This document shows positions 8,725 through 18,700 of a stretch of 37,217 nucleotides of DNA, one piece after another. Below the pieces are notes generated by a model. It worked only from the letters and a program-made list of their open reading frames with translations. It ran no database searches and was not told where the DNA came from. Origin of the DNA: Lichtheimia corymbifera B2541 (lineage: Eukaryota > Mucoromycota > Mucoromycetes > Mucorales > Lichtheimiaceae); assembly GCA_000697475.1 (NCBI GenBank), contig JNEU01001077.1:1-37217 (forward strand), in the 5' to 3' direction. The translations under genes and the position numbers were made by a program. Every line of letters begins with the position of its first letter. Positions within the stretch are counted from its first letter, which is position 1.

Positions 8725-11530
8725 AGAGTTGTCAATATCGGAAGGGAGGGAACAGTGGCGAGCAAAGGAGTTTCATGCAGCAATATTTTTTCTCAACCAC
8801 CCTTGCTTTGTTCCTGACAGCTTGCACAATGGACCCATTCCACTCTCTTTGTTCTCGACAACTTGCACATGCAAGGTACATTGCGAAATGGACAGCTTGG
8901 AAGTGACCTTGATACGTTTTGAACGTAGAAATCTGGTGTCAACGCGCTGTTCATAACATTGCCATGTCAAAAGTCGAAAGGTTAGCTTTTGGGACAAGGC
9001 TCACATTGCATAACAATTAACGTGTTGCCATACATAGAGGCGAACGATTGCGTAAAGAGGTCAACAAGGTGTATATGGCTAAAGGGGATGTCAGTTGAGA
9101 TGACACCAGGAGAATGGCACTACGCACCAGGCTGGTGGGATATTCATGCAACACTCCAAAGCAACGGCATCGGCACATTTTTTGGATGGCACTTCAACTA
9201 CATCATGCATACCTTGAACCCAATGACGCGTGAAAATAAGTGGCGACAACAATGATTGTTATCAGCATTTTATTCATCAACCATGCGTTATCATACCAAC
9301 ACAGCATCCATCGTTGATATGGCGACACCATTTGATATCAGCAGGACCGTCTATTGATCCACCCACATACCAGCAGTAGTAGCCAGCGACATTCACGTTT
9401 GTGTACTATGGATATCGAAAAATATGCCGTCGACTGGAACGATCATTCGCATCCTCGAGCAGTATCTTATTTCGTGGAATCTGAGCACGACACATGGGTG
9501 ACGGATGTTACCAGTTTGTTTCCGGATTTAAGCATGCACAATCAATCACCTCAAGGCTCTATGTGAAGGCGTCCCGACAACCAACATCACAAAAATACCC
9601 ACATCCATCGTGCAGACATAAACAAGATGAACGCTGTTGCTATCCCGTACATCTCTTTCTTCCTACCGCACCACTCTTTCATTGCTGATACCTCCAAAAG
9701 CTCTTGGTAAGTATTATGGTAGATGGTATCATTCTTTGATTGATCCATGTACTAATACACGTGATGATTTTTAGCGTTTCATTGTTATGTTGCCCTCATT
9801 GTCATTGCTATCATTTGATATCTGGCTCTTGATACGAAGGTAAAACCAAATCGCATTACTAGATGAAGCACACACTCACATTCCTTTATGACCTAGTTAC
9901 CTCACGAGATGCACATCAAAAGTTGGATCAGGTGGCGGCCGTTGTAGGGGGCCATTATCAGCAACACTTTGTTGGCAAGGACAAAGAGAGCTTGTCATTG
10001 TCTCATTATTACTTGTAAAACAAAATGACAATCAACTTTCCTCGTCTTTTCTACTCTTGACAACCCACCCTCTTCTTCTACAAGGTAAGATAGAGATGCT
10101 TAGCCTGCATAAAAAATGATACTGACAATATAATAAGACACAGATGACTACGAGCCGTGGGACAGCTGTGAACATCACTGCTTACAATACTATCAGACAG
10201 CGGATGAGAGATGCTCAACTGGATACTGGAGCCTTGGTCCATGATGCAACATTTTTCTTGATGCGTGATGATCATCCTCATGATGCCAAAGCTGTGGCGC
10301 ATGTGCAACAAATCATGCAAGACAATGCAAGATTTACGGATGAGCAGCTAATGCAGTATCTTGCGATTGCTCGAGAACCGGCAAATCGGACGAGAATCCC
10401 ACTTACAACGTATTACATACGTAGCTGGAGAGTGCCACCTCAAACCATGAGAAGGATTTTCGATCAATGGGCTGAGGATCAAGTGGAATTAGCTGCAACT
10501 GACGCCTGGTTCGCTCGTCTGCTGGAAAATCCAAATGATGACATACACCTTCGTTATGTGGGAATGACCAACGGTACAGCAATAGCTCAACATATTCAAG
10601 ACACTCGCGGAAATGCTGGAGGACTCCTTGGCATGTTTTATAACACCTTGCAGCGAGTGGATCCAGCTACTTTTAGCAATGTCAACATTTACTACTTTTA
10701 TCGCACCACGGCCACTGAAATGTCCCAACAGACTCAACGCATGCGAGATATCAAAAAGCAGACAATTGTATCCTTTTTCGGCGTCGAGAACCTTCTAAAC
10801 ACACAATATGGTGGCCAACTTTCATCGTATGAACCAAACCTACATGGGATGGGTCGTCTGGAAAGATTTCGATCACGTTTCTTTTCATTGTTTCAACAAC
10901 ATGCAACTGCACAACAAGTTCAACATTTATTACAGACATGGATTGAAAGGGTGATGAATGGTGCGCTACACAACATGAAACCTGAATATTGGCCCATCAA
11001 GCTTTGCCTCATACTGTTGGTGGTTACACTATTCTTGTCCTTCTTGATGCCGAGATCACTATTGCAGACTATGACAATGCTCGGTCCTTTTTGGGTGGTG
11101 CTTCTAGAGCCGGTGATCTTGTACGAGGTATTCTTACTCGATTGGGTCGCTTGGATATCGAAGGCTATCATTTCACGTCTTATCCATTTCCATCCGTCAA
11201 CTTGTACCCTTGGAAGAACACTGTTGATACAAAAGGTGCTGCTATTGAGCAACTTCAAGCGTACATGACAGCTGTACAACCCATTGTCACGGTGTCGTTC
11301 TCAAGCTCGGTTACAAGCGTTGCTTTTGCTGATTTTCTCCACCACAATGGCTTGACACTGCAAACAGGAAACTGATACTTACAATATGTTGGCATACCAA
11401 GACTTGTCTCCATGCTCGATCAAGAATGGGTGGATAATGATGACACTGATGCAACACGACACCAACGGCTGACCATTTTGATACCACATGTCGACCCTGG
11501 TTATGAACGGTATGGTGAACGCAGCATTGA
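8725..11530. repeat. Right arm of the head-to-head inverted duplication (partner 3296-6325)
   Basis: It mirrors the left arm in order: the block 8725-9000 matches about 6055-6325, the membrane-protein exons match at 9340-10083, and the unknown-protein gene matches from 10144 to the GYERYGERSI codons ending near 11530. Beyond that the right copy continues while the left copy stops, so the duplication boundary, or a later deletion on the left, falls there. Confidence 0.8.
9340..10083 (+). pseudogene. Decayed multi-exon membrane-protein gene (right copy)
   Basis: Blocks correspond to the left copy. At 9400-9566 the frame reads IEKYAVDW...HPRAVSYFVESEH (the left copy has a stop in place of this Arg). 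A Cys-rich block near 9590-9650 (CRHKQDERCC) runs out of frame into a stop. The exon ends at 9706 with donor GTAAGTATTA, the 68-nt intron 9707-9774 has the branch-like TACTAATAC, a degraded hydrophobic exon follows at 9775-9839, and a further exon starts near 9898 (KVGSGG) and ends at 10083 before donor GTAAGA. Exon order and splice sites match between the two arms, but no copy is intact. The function is unknown. Confidence 0.4.
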
Positions 11531-13031
11531 ACTACTTGAGCTTTTGGATTTGCAATTCGCCATCACAACCATCATTGGTGAACTTGCCATTACATGCATT
11601 GTTGATCATCCAGAATTCACTCGCAATCAAGTTGTACAGCATGTATGGAATGTCATTGAAAACAACGAGTGCGAGAGAATCGTTGCAGCTATGCTCGAGT
11701 TGGATGAATTGAAAAGGGCAATCAATTAGCGACAAGAGCAACTTTTGGCACAACAACCACCTGCTGTACGTCGAATTGAGGCTGCTGTAGCACAATGGCG
11801 AGCTCTTGGAAACATCCAACATCATGGCATTGCCGAGGGTGCACCAAACAGCGCACAGAGACATCAACAACTCACGACATTGTGGCGACTCAACAAGCCA
11901 GCATTACATATCCATATCGGCCGTGATGCAATGAACGATTGGATCAAGTGGGGTCTTCATTTGGTGGAAGGTGCGTCCTTTTTTGCCTCTGCTATGCGAC
12001 ACGTGGGAATGAAACGCCATCATCCTTTGCATAATGTACTTCAACAAGTAGCACCACCAGATGCAGATCCTGAAGGGGAATGGCTAAATGATCCAGAAGC
12101 TCTTGTTGCTGCAGTTCAACGATGGGGTACCTTGATGCGGCATGCCTATGTTCCTCATGACTACTACTCTTCTGAAAATCAACGGCAGCGAGTAGCAATC
12201 AGATGGAAAATGGCGGATAACGAGCTTGTTTATGCAGAGGTGCAGGAAGGGCGGAGCATTTATATACCACATATATCGGCAGTGACTATCAGATGGCAAG
12301 ATGGACAAGAACAACGTGACCTTCACCTTACTTTTCCCAAGCGACTTGTTCAAGCTTCAGAAGAACGACAAGATTGTATGCGAGTTTTACGGTTTCTGCC
12401 AAATGGGATTGGTTTGGATGACAGCACCGGGCAACCAGTCATGTATCAAGGATCAACTACCATTATCACTCTTACGCAGCTCAAAGGATTTCCTGATCGA
12501 TTCCACTTGATGCGACTATGGATACAAGAACGTGTACGTTTAGGTGACAAAAGTGCTCTGAACCACGCTATTCAATCCTATGAACATATCCCTCCTTTCC
12601 AACGACGCCCTCCTGTCACTGTGACTCATGGCGACAATATTAAGAGGGAATTCTTGCAAGATCTATATCAAGGAGATGCATTGGATCTTTTTGGTGACTT
12701 TCTCGATGAGGAGTTTCCAAATGGTGGACGTGTTAACCTGGCAAAGCCAGAAAACCAAGGCTTTTTTCAAGATACCATTCCTTTACAGCAGCGATTCGTC
12801 ACCTTTCTTGACAAGAATCATGACCATCCTCATCACGACACGTGGGAAAAGTGGAACTCGAATATTACAAGAAATGGAAAGCAATATTGGCCAAACATCC
12901 AGCTGTTGCGACCTGGATCAGAAAGCCTGCCACCTGTAAAAAGAAACATTCGGGGCGTCGGTGTCAGACAATGCAAGATTATCGACATTGCACCTATACC
13001 GCATCAACCTATTACACGTCTTGATGGCTAG
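10144..13031 (+). pseudogene. Large unknown protein with GIY-YIG-like segment, interrupted (right copy)
   Basis: The ATG at 10144 follows a probable 60-nt intron (10084-10143). Frame 1 is open to 11268, but from about 10985 homology to the left copy moves to frame 3, so one frameshift lies near 10960-10990. Frame 3 then runs to 13031 with only two stops, TGA at 11373-11375 (the left copy has an Arg codon) and TAG at 11727-11729. The original protein was about 960 residues. Near residues 135-245 the pieces RYVGMTNGTA, a following His, and FFG...LLNTQYGG follow the order of GIY-YIG endonucleases (Y-[VI]-G-x-T, H, E, N..GG), but the first GIY strand is weak and the catalytic Glu is Lys here. The C-terminal 430 codons (11745-13031) match no family I know. 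The long open stretches suggest recent loss of function. Confidence 0.6.
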
Positions 13032-13562
13032 TTTTATATAGTGGTCTCTTTGTAATAACTCTTCATGGTGAATAAAGGGTAATGATTCGGAGCATGATAT
13101 ACTTTGATAGGTTGCCAGCGGTACTTGAAATACGTGAGCGGCATATTCGGGATTCAGGCACCATTCTTTGTTTAGGTGATCGCTGCCACTCATTTCCGAC
13201 AAAGAAATAGCCTCACTATCCATAGTTTGATTTTCCTCTTACATAAAGCATCCTTCTTATATATGCTGGATAATATAATCCTAACACAACATACAATGTT
13301 GCATAATAAAGCATCATCTGCTGCAAGACAAGATCAGATCCATAGGCTACTATTCATACATGCAACGTTCTAGGAGACGGATCTCCTTCGGTGGAGATCA
13401 ATGAATATGGCCAAGTGCCACGGAAATCAGGACCCCTTTTTTTCTCTCTCACGTTCAAATGTCAACATGCAAGTGTGAACCCCTGTTGAAAAAACCAACC
13501 CACCATCCTTTGGAGAGAATCCAGTATATGAAATTTTTATGATGATATTTACAAAGGAAATA
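13032..13562. other. Convergent intergenic region
   Basis: This region lies between the 3' ends of the unknown-protein pseudogene (plus) and the fucosyltransferase-like gene (minus). A perfect 7-bp hairpin (GATCTCC-TTCGGT-GGAGATC) occurs at 13380-13399. A T-run at 13438-13444 follows it. No gene is seen. Confidence 0.5.
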
Positions 13563-15147
13563 TTATAAAGAGGTGGAGGAGGTATTGGATTGTTGCAAGG
13601 AAATGACGGTATTAGCCATGGCTGAAAAGGGAATTTCTACATGTGAATAGCCTATCATAGAGTAAGCCCTTCTTTTCTTTCTGCCACAATTAATAAAGAT
13701 AACCTACCTTGTCCTCCAACCATCAAGTGCAACAAGGGCGATAATAGTGCTTCATAATCCATCTCATCATTCGATTCATTACTGCTGCGTGCGGAGATCA
13801 CTTGATGTACCTTTTGCCACCAGTCCCTATCCAGTGTACCCCAATGGTACATGTCTGCCTTGGAAAATGTGCATGGAAATGCATCCAACAGGGGTCGATA
13901 GATATCCAGTGCTGCTTTGGATGATTGTAAATCCAGATCGCTGACGAGGTAAAGGATCGGATAACCAGGGTCCACATCGCGACGGTAAGCCAAACATGCA
14001 TCCAAGAGCGATTCTCGTTTCTCCGGGAACATGGATTTCCATACAGGCAAATGGTCATACAGAGCTGTTTTGGGTCGAACGGGCATGGCTGCTGCTACAC
14101 TTTGATCGATAGACATGGTGCTAAGAATGTCAAATGCGATATCCTTCATGGCATGCGACTTGGTTTTCTTTACATGTCGTCGAAAAGAAGCCAGGATCTC
14201 CTTTTGTTCAGGAGTCATTGTCACTGGGCGTCGGCGATGTTGTCTATTGCTGCTGCTGATATTACGAGATGATGATGTAGTAGTCGTAGTTGGGGTGGTG
14301 GTGTTCACCGACATGTACTTTGCCAGATGAAGAAACAAGGTACTGAACTGACGTTGTCCTCCAAGTTTATCGATTATGGTTTGTGCTGCTTGATTGATAA
14401 ATGCCAATCCATCCGGTTTCAGCAAGAGATGTCGTGACATGGCAGCGTGCAAGGCAATTTGATGGCGTTCTTTGCTAAAAGCATTCTTGAAGATACCACT
14501 CGAAATCACTCCACAATGAACATAGCGCTCGCGTAATGCTACTAGCTCCTCTAAATGATTGACATGCTGTACTTGCAAAGGTGAGGTTGCCAGGGGTTTC
14601 TGTAACCATGTCGTAAAACGGCTCGCTTCTTTTGGCTTGATCGCTTCAGGCTTGGATGATCGAGTAATATGGATCCATCGAACAAGAGAAGGGTCTGGTT
14701 CAGTTGTCTTGTCTCGTATGCGAATGCCAAACTCTTCAAGAGGTGCTTCAATGTCCAGAATCTTTGACCAGGGTATTTCAATCCAAGGCTCATTGGTGGT
14801 GAACCATTCGGTCTCGGTGTCATTCTTTGACGATGGTGGAGAAAGCGAGAGTGCAGGAACAAGGAGTGTGCGATTCATTTCCAGGGCAAGCCGAGCACCA
14901 GAGCGTAAAGCCTTGTACTGTTCCAAGAAATCACTGTGACACAAGAGACATTAGCGCATGACCATGGAAATTTACACCAAATCATTTACTACCCATGAGC
15001 TGCATAAGTGATGAATGATTCACCCGATGGTATAGCGTCGATATGCAATGACGAAGACAGATCAGGCTGTAATAAACGAATGCAGGATCCACAAAGGAAT
15101 ATGAGTAACAAGAAACCTCCCAATGGACGATGAAAACGTCGTAGCAT
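13563..15147 (-). CDS. GDP-fucose protein O-fucosyltransferase-like membrane protein
   Basis: Three exons (15147-14993, 14933-13708, 13621-13563) join in frame to 479 codons. The product starts with a basic N-terminus and a signal-anchor helix (GGFLLLIFLCG, residues about 10-20), fitting a type II Golgi/ER protein. Residues 45-75 (FITYAAHGDFLEQ, ARLALEMNRTLLVP) match the nucleotide-sugar-binding start of the O-FucT family (Y.pHsgf.NQ, lnRtL..P). The C-terminal half has YLVSDLDLQSSKAAL, like the family's 'iatD' strand, and the last exon supplies GGQAMANTVISLQQSNTSS. A Thr/Ser/Arg low-complexity insert lies near residue 270. The position where the family usually has HLR reads HLA, so transferase activity is uncertain. 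The start was chosen because exon 1 supplies the anchor and completes the conserved AAHGDF motif. Confidence 0.7.
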
Positions 15148-15450
15148 GATCACAAGTGATTAGAGTAAAAAAAAGAGAAATAAAGAATTAGGGAGTAGCT
15201 GCTTTCATTCTTTTAAAGATTACATCTCCACAGACATACAAAGAAAGGGAGTGGCATTACCCCCAAGGTCGGGGAGAGTAGATGCATACAATATATTATC
15301 ATGACCCTTGGATGGTTGATGTGGCTGAAACATGCAATTGGTTTGTATTTTTCTCACACTATTGCTAATGAACGATACAAATGAAAAGGTCTAATGTACA
15401 TGAGATTAAATGGGTGGCGGGATAATGATATATGGGGGATATGTAGTTGC

Positions 15451-15469
15451 GTGTGTGTGTGTGTGTGTT
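15451..15469. repeat. (GT)n microsatellite
   Basis: About nine GT units just downstream of the glutamine synthetase stop codon, probably within its 3' untranslated region. Confidence 0.85.
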
Positions 15470-15491
15470 GAAGGGGGGATGTTGATGATGT

Positions 15492-16707
15492 TTAGTTTTC
15501 GGGCAAAAAGGTGGATTCCACAATGATACCAGTGACACGGTAAGGATCAATGTTGGAAGCAGGGCGACGATCTTCAAGATAACCCTTGCCTTCCTTGCCA
15601 ACTTGACGAGGGATACGAATGGATGCACCACGGTTGGCGACACCATAATCAAAGGTGCCGATATGGCCGGTTTCATGGCGACCCGTTAAGCGTTGATCAT
15701 TGTCTTCACCGTAGACTGCAATGTGGTCAAGATGGCGCTTGGCCATGTTTTGGATGCACTTTTCGATAGCCTTGATACCGCCTTCCTCACGCATTTCCTT
15801 GGTAGAAAAGTTGGTATGGCAACCAGCACCATTCCAATCACCCTTGACAGGCTTGGGATGAATTGAGACAGCGATACCAAAGTCTTCGCTCACTCTTTCC
15901 AAAAGGAAACGTGCCATCCACAAATGATCACCACCTTCAATGCCTACGCAAGGACCCACTTGGAATTCCCATTGACCAGGGGCAACTTCAGCATTGATAC
16001 CAGAAATCTTGATACCAGCATACAAGCATGCACGATAGTGTGCTTCTACAATATCACGGCCGAAAATCTTGCCAGCGCCAATACCACAATAGTACTTGCC
16101 CTGAACACAAAAAGTGGGATCAGTCAATCGGCGCTCGGATCGGCAAACAAATCCACGTGGACATGTAAAGATGACTCACCTGTGCTTCAGGGAAACCATG
16201 TCGAGGCCAGCCATAAGGCTTTTCGGTTTCAGGGTCAAAGAGCATGTATTCTTGTTCAAGGCCAAACCAAGGTTCACTATCAGCATGGGCATCCATGATC
16301 TTTTTGCATGCATTACGGTAGTTGGTTCTGTGGGGAGTGCCATCTAGAGAATCCGCGGATCGGGTTAATTAAATGTAAAGCTTTGTTTTCTTGGTAACCG
16401 TGTACATACCAGGGTTGAAGGTTTCGCAAAGGACAATCTTGTTATCACCACCACGGAATGGATCAGGGAAAAGAGCAACAGGTTGGATCAAGACATCAGA
16501 ATCGTGACCTTCAGCTTGACCTGTGGAAGAGCCATCATAGTTCCATTCTGAGAGATCAGCAGGTGATTCAGGAACCTTGTAGACAGTCTTGGTCTTGGAA
16601 CGCAAGTTGTTGAAGCCATCGATCCAAACATATTCAACTTGAACGGCCTTGCCAGTATCAAGGGACATGTATTTCTCGAGAAGTTTGGGGTTGGATGCAA
16701 CAGACAT
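15492..16707 (-). CDS. GLN1: Glutamine synthetase (type II, eukaryotic)
   Basis: Three exons (16707-16410, 16343-16180, 16100-15492) give 356 residues, the usual length for fungal GS. The cytosolic enzyme makes glutamine from glutamate, ammonia and ATP and acts as a decamer. Seen in the translation are the beta-grasp segment with YDGSSTGQA (57-66), the Glu-rich metal site [20 protein letters not shown], the [13 protein letters not shown] loop and RGASIRIPR, so every catalytic motif is present. Introns interrupt codon 100 ([11 protein letters not shown]) and fall between the Gln of FPEAQ and GKYYCG, both with clean GT-AG ends. The ATG at 16707 gives the typical start [17 protein letters not shown]-type sites lie upstream (see 16708-17420). 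It appears fully functional. Confidence 0.97.
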
Positions 16708-17420
16708 TGTTATGTATGTAAAAGAAAAAGACAAGATGATGAGTATAGCATGTCAGCTTCCAAGATGGGGTATTTATTGTTTGGTGATTAGCCGATACGC
16801 GGGATCTGAAAGCATGGTCAACTCCGGGTCAATCCGTTTGCCACCGAATTGTGTAAAGATAGGGCCTGCCCGCTCCTCGGGATATTATGATCTCCCTTTT
16901 ATCATTGTCTCACAATATGTTTTGTAATCAAAAAGCATGGCTGATATTGCGCAAGGAAAGGATACAAGCGTGGGGAAAACAATGCAAAAAGAAAAAAAGA
17001 AGAGTTGCTGTGCATTATTACTTGATCACAAAAAGAGCAAAAGAGACAATCAATCTTCCCCACACTGATAACACACCTCTGACTGATAAGCCGATACGAT
17101 GCTGATGAATTAGTATCATCTGTGATCGAGTCGTCGTCTATAAACTGTAAAGCCCAAGGCAAACCAGCACCAATCCACAAATGTGTAACCATCTCGGACC
17201 ATAATCATGCTTGTCTTATCTTATCAGCCAGGGCCTATTTTCACATTCAACGCTCTGCTGTCATCTTGGGTATTTTCCAAAAGCCCGCTATATCACTTTT
17301 ATCCAGCCAATCACATGTCGTTTATACACTCTTCCGGGGTCCTTTGCATATCCCATCAACATGCACATGATGATCACACATTCTAATTCATGTTCCAAAT
17401 CCGGTTCTTTTATTCTACTA
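16708..17420 (-). promoter_or_regulatory. Glutamine synthetase upstream region with clustered GATA sites
   Basis: Between the GS start codon and the 3' end of the next gene there are several GATA-factor-type sites. They are an overlapping pair read on the minus strand as CTGATAAGATAAG (17215-17227), and CTGATAAG at 17083-17090, GATAAC near 17067 and CCGATAC near 17092 read on the plus strand. GATA zinc-finger activators of the AreA/Nit2/Gln3 type switch on nitrogen-assimilation genes in fungi, so nitrogen control is the natural inference. An AT-rich AATAAATA about 65 bp before the ATG may serve as a TATA element. Part of this interval also holds the 3' untranslated region of the Cys-rich protein gene. 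Confidence 0.5.
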
Positions 17421-18049
17421 CTACCCTATGTATGTAATAAAGGTGATCAACAGCGATACGACAGCAAAGGAGTACAAATGGGCCATGACAGGAATTGCAG
17501 ATGATGTTTGTTGTTGATCTTTCATCCTTTGGGAGTAAAAGTTATCCTGTGGATTGTACTTTAATTGCTCTGTGCCGTTGTAGAAAGGTGTCTGATCGGT
17601 GCCGCATGGATAAGAGCCACTGCACTGCATACGACAAATCTTGCCATGGTTCATGTGTTCGCCAATATTGGTGCAGCTCTTTTCACATAATGCACGATCC
17701 AATCGACACATGGCTTCTGGGATAGGAAATGTTCCTGCTGTACGGTTGCCAATCTTCATATCATCCTTGCGTGCACATTCACAGCTCCACACCAACTTGT
17801 CAGCATCACAACTACTCGGATGATTGCTGTTGCTTGTCGTCGTCGTCGTGTTGTTGCCTTTGCAGGCTTCCTTGCAAGCAGCCTGAGTCGCCTCGCACAG
17901 CTTGGTTCTCTCGCCTCGGGAAATCGATTGGATTGACGCACATTGTACTAGGTAGTATTAGTATTATCAAACGAATCATAGAGATATATACTATTACCTT
18001 GATTGATCAGGTAAAACACCAGGATCCCGAATAGCAAAATGATCTTCAT
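17421..18049 (-). CDS. Small secreted Cys-rich protein, probably GPI-anchored
   Basis: Two exons (18049-17998 and 17947-17421) give 192 residues. Residues 1-17 (MKIILLFGILVFYLINQ) form a signal peptide encoded by the tiny first exon. The mature part carries about 13 cysteines, including LCEAT..ACKEAC, a Thr/Asn-rich spacer, WSCECA, a P..MCRLDRALCEKSC block and KICRMQCSGSYPC. It ends with a small-residue stretch and a hydrophobic tail (SFAVVSLLITFITYIG) typical of GPI-attachment signals. The Cys spacing resembles the fungal DUF7707-type surface proteins, but I make that match from memory of the pattern only. The likely location is the outer face of the plasma membrane or the wall. It is divergently arranged with the DUF1765 gene. 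Confidence 0.75.
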
Positions 18050-18700
18050 GATTGTCGTGTCGAAACAAAGAACGTATGAATTGAGTACTCAAAAGAACTA
18101 AAGGCATGTTGATATCGATTCAAAAGAAGAAGGAAGTGAACGGTTTCAGTTGATGATGAGGGAAAAGGGTATTAAAGGGAAAAAGCAGCGAGGTGAGTAT
18201 GCGCATGAAAAAGAGAGTGAGTGAGTGTGTTTCAAGTGGATCAATGATCTGCAGGATTCGCCATGTCTTGTTTTAGATGGTTCAGAAACAATGATCAACC
18301 CCGTTGCCAGAGCTTGAACGTGTCCCTTCATTTCCCCTTCCATTGCATCGGGTGCACCGCTACTACTGACGGGTGATATGCAGCAAGAGAGACGATGAGC
18401 TGATCGTGGTGTAGAATGGAGTTCAATGGTAATAAAGTAGTGTTCCAACAAGCTGTCCACTGATTTGCTCTGCAATGGGTATAGGCTGCAATGTGTCGAT
18501 TAGGAGAAAAAGGCGAAGCTTATTCTTGTACAACGGTTGTCAGGCTACCATTGAAGGAAAGCAGGGTGAGTTTGGCTCGTGTGGCATTAACACTCCGTTG
18601 CTGTTACATTGGCGCCGATCTCATTCTGTATTTACTTATGCTGTTCTTTTGCAGGACGCCTTCCTTTCTTTTCCCAACTCTTCGCGTTTACACAACAATC
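18050..18700. promoter_or_regulatory. Divergent promoter region
   Basis: The 650 bp between the start codons of the Cys-rich protein gene (minus) and the DUF1765 gene (plus) presumably hold both promoters. Short open frames on the plus strand (18475-18762) overlap the DUF1765 start in other frames and are not supported by splice logic. I see no TATA box that is clearly better than chance. Confidence 0.4.

Noticed and set aside
8989..9255. 88-codon open frame near the centre of the right arm
   Set aside because: The left arm does not keep this frame open, and no splice or family evidence supports it.
13380..13399. Perfect 7-bp hairpin followed by a T-run, resembling a bacterial terminator
   Set aside because: The organism is eukaryotic, so intrinsic terminators are not expected; probably chance.
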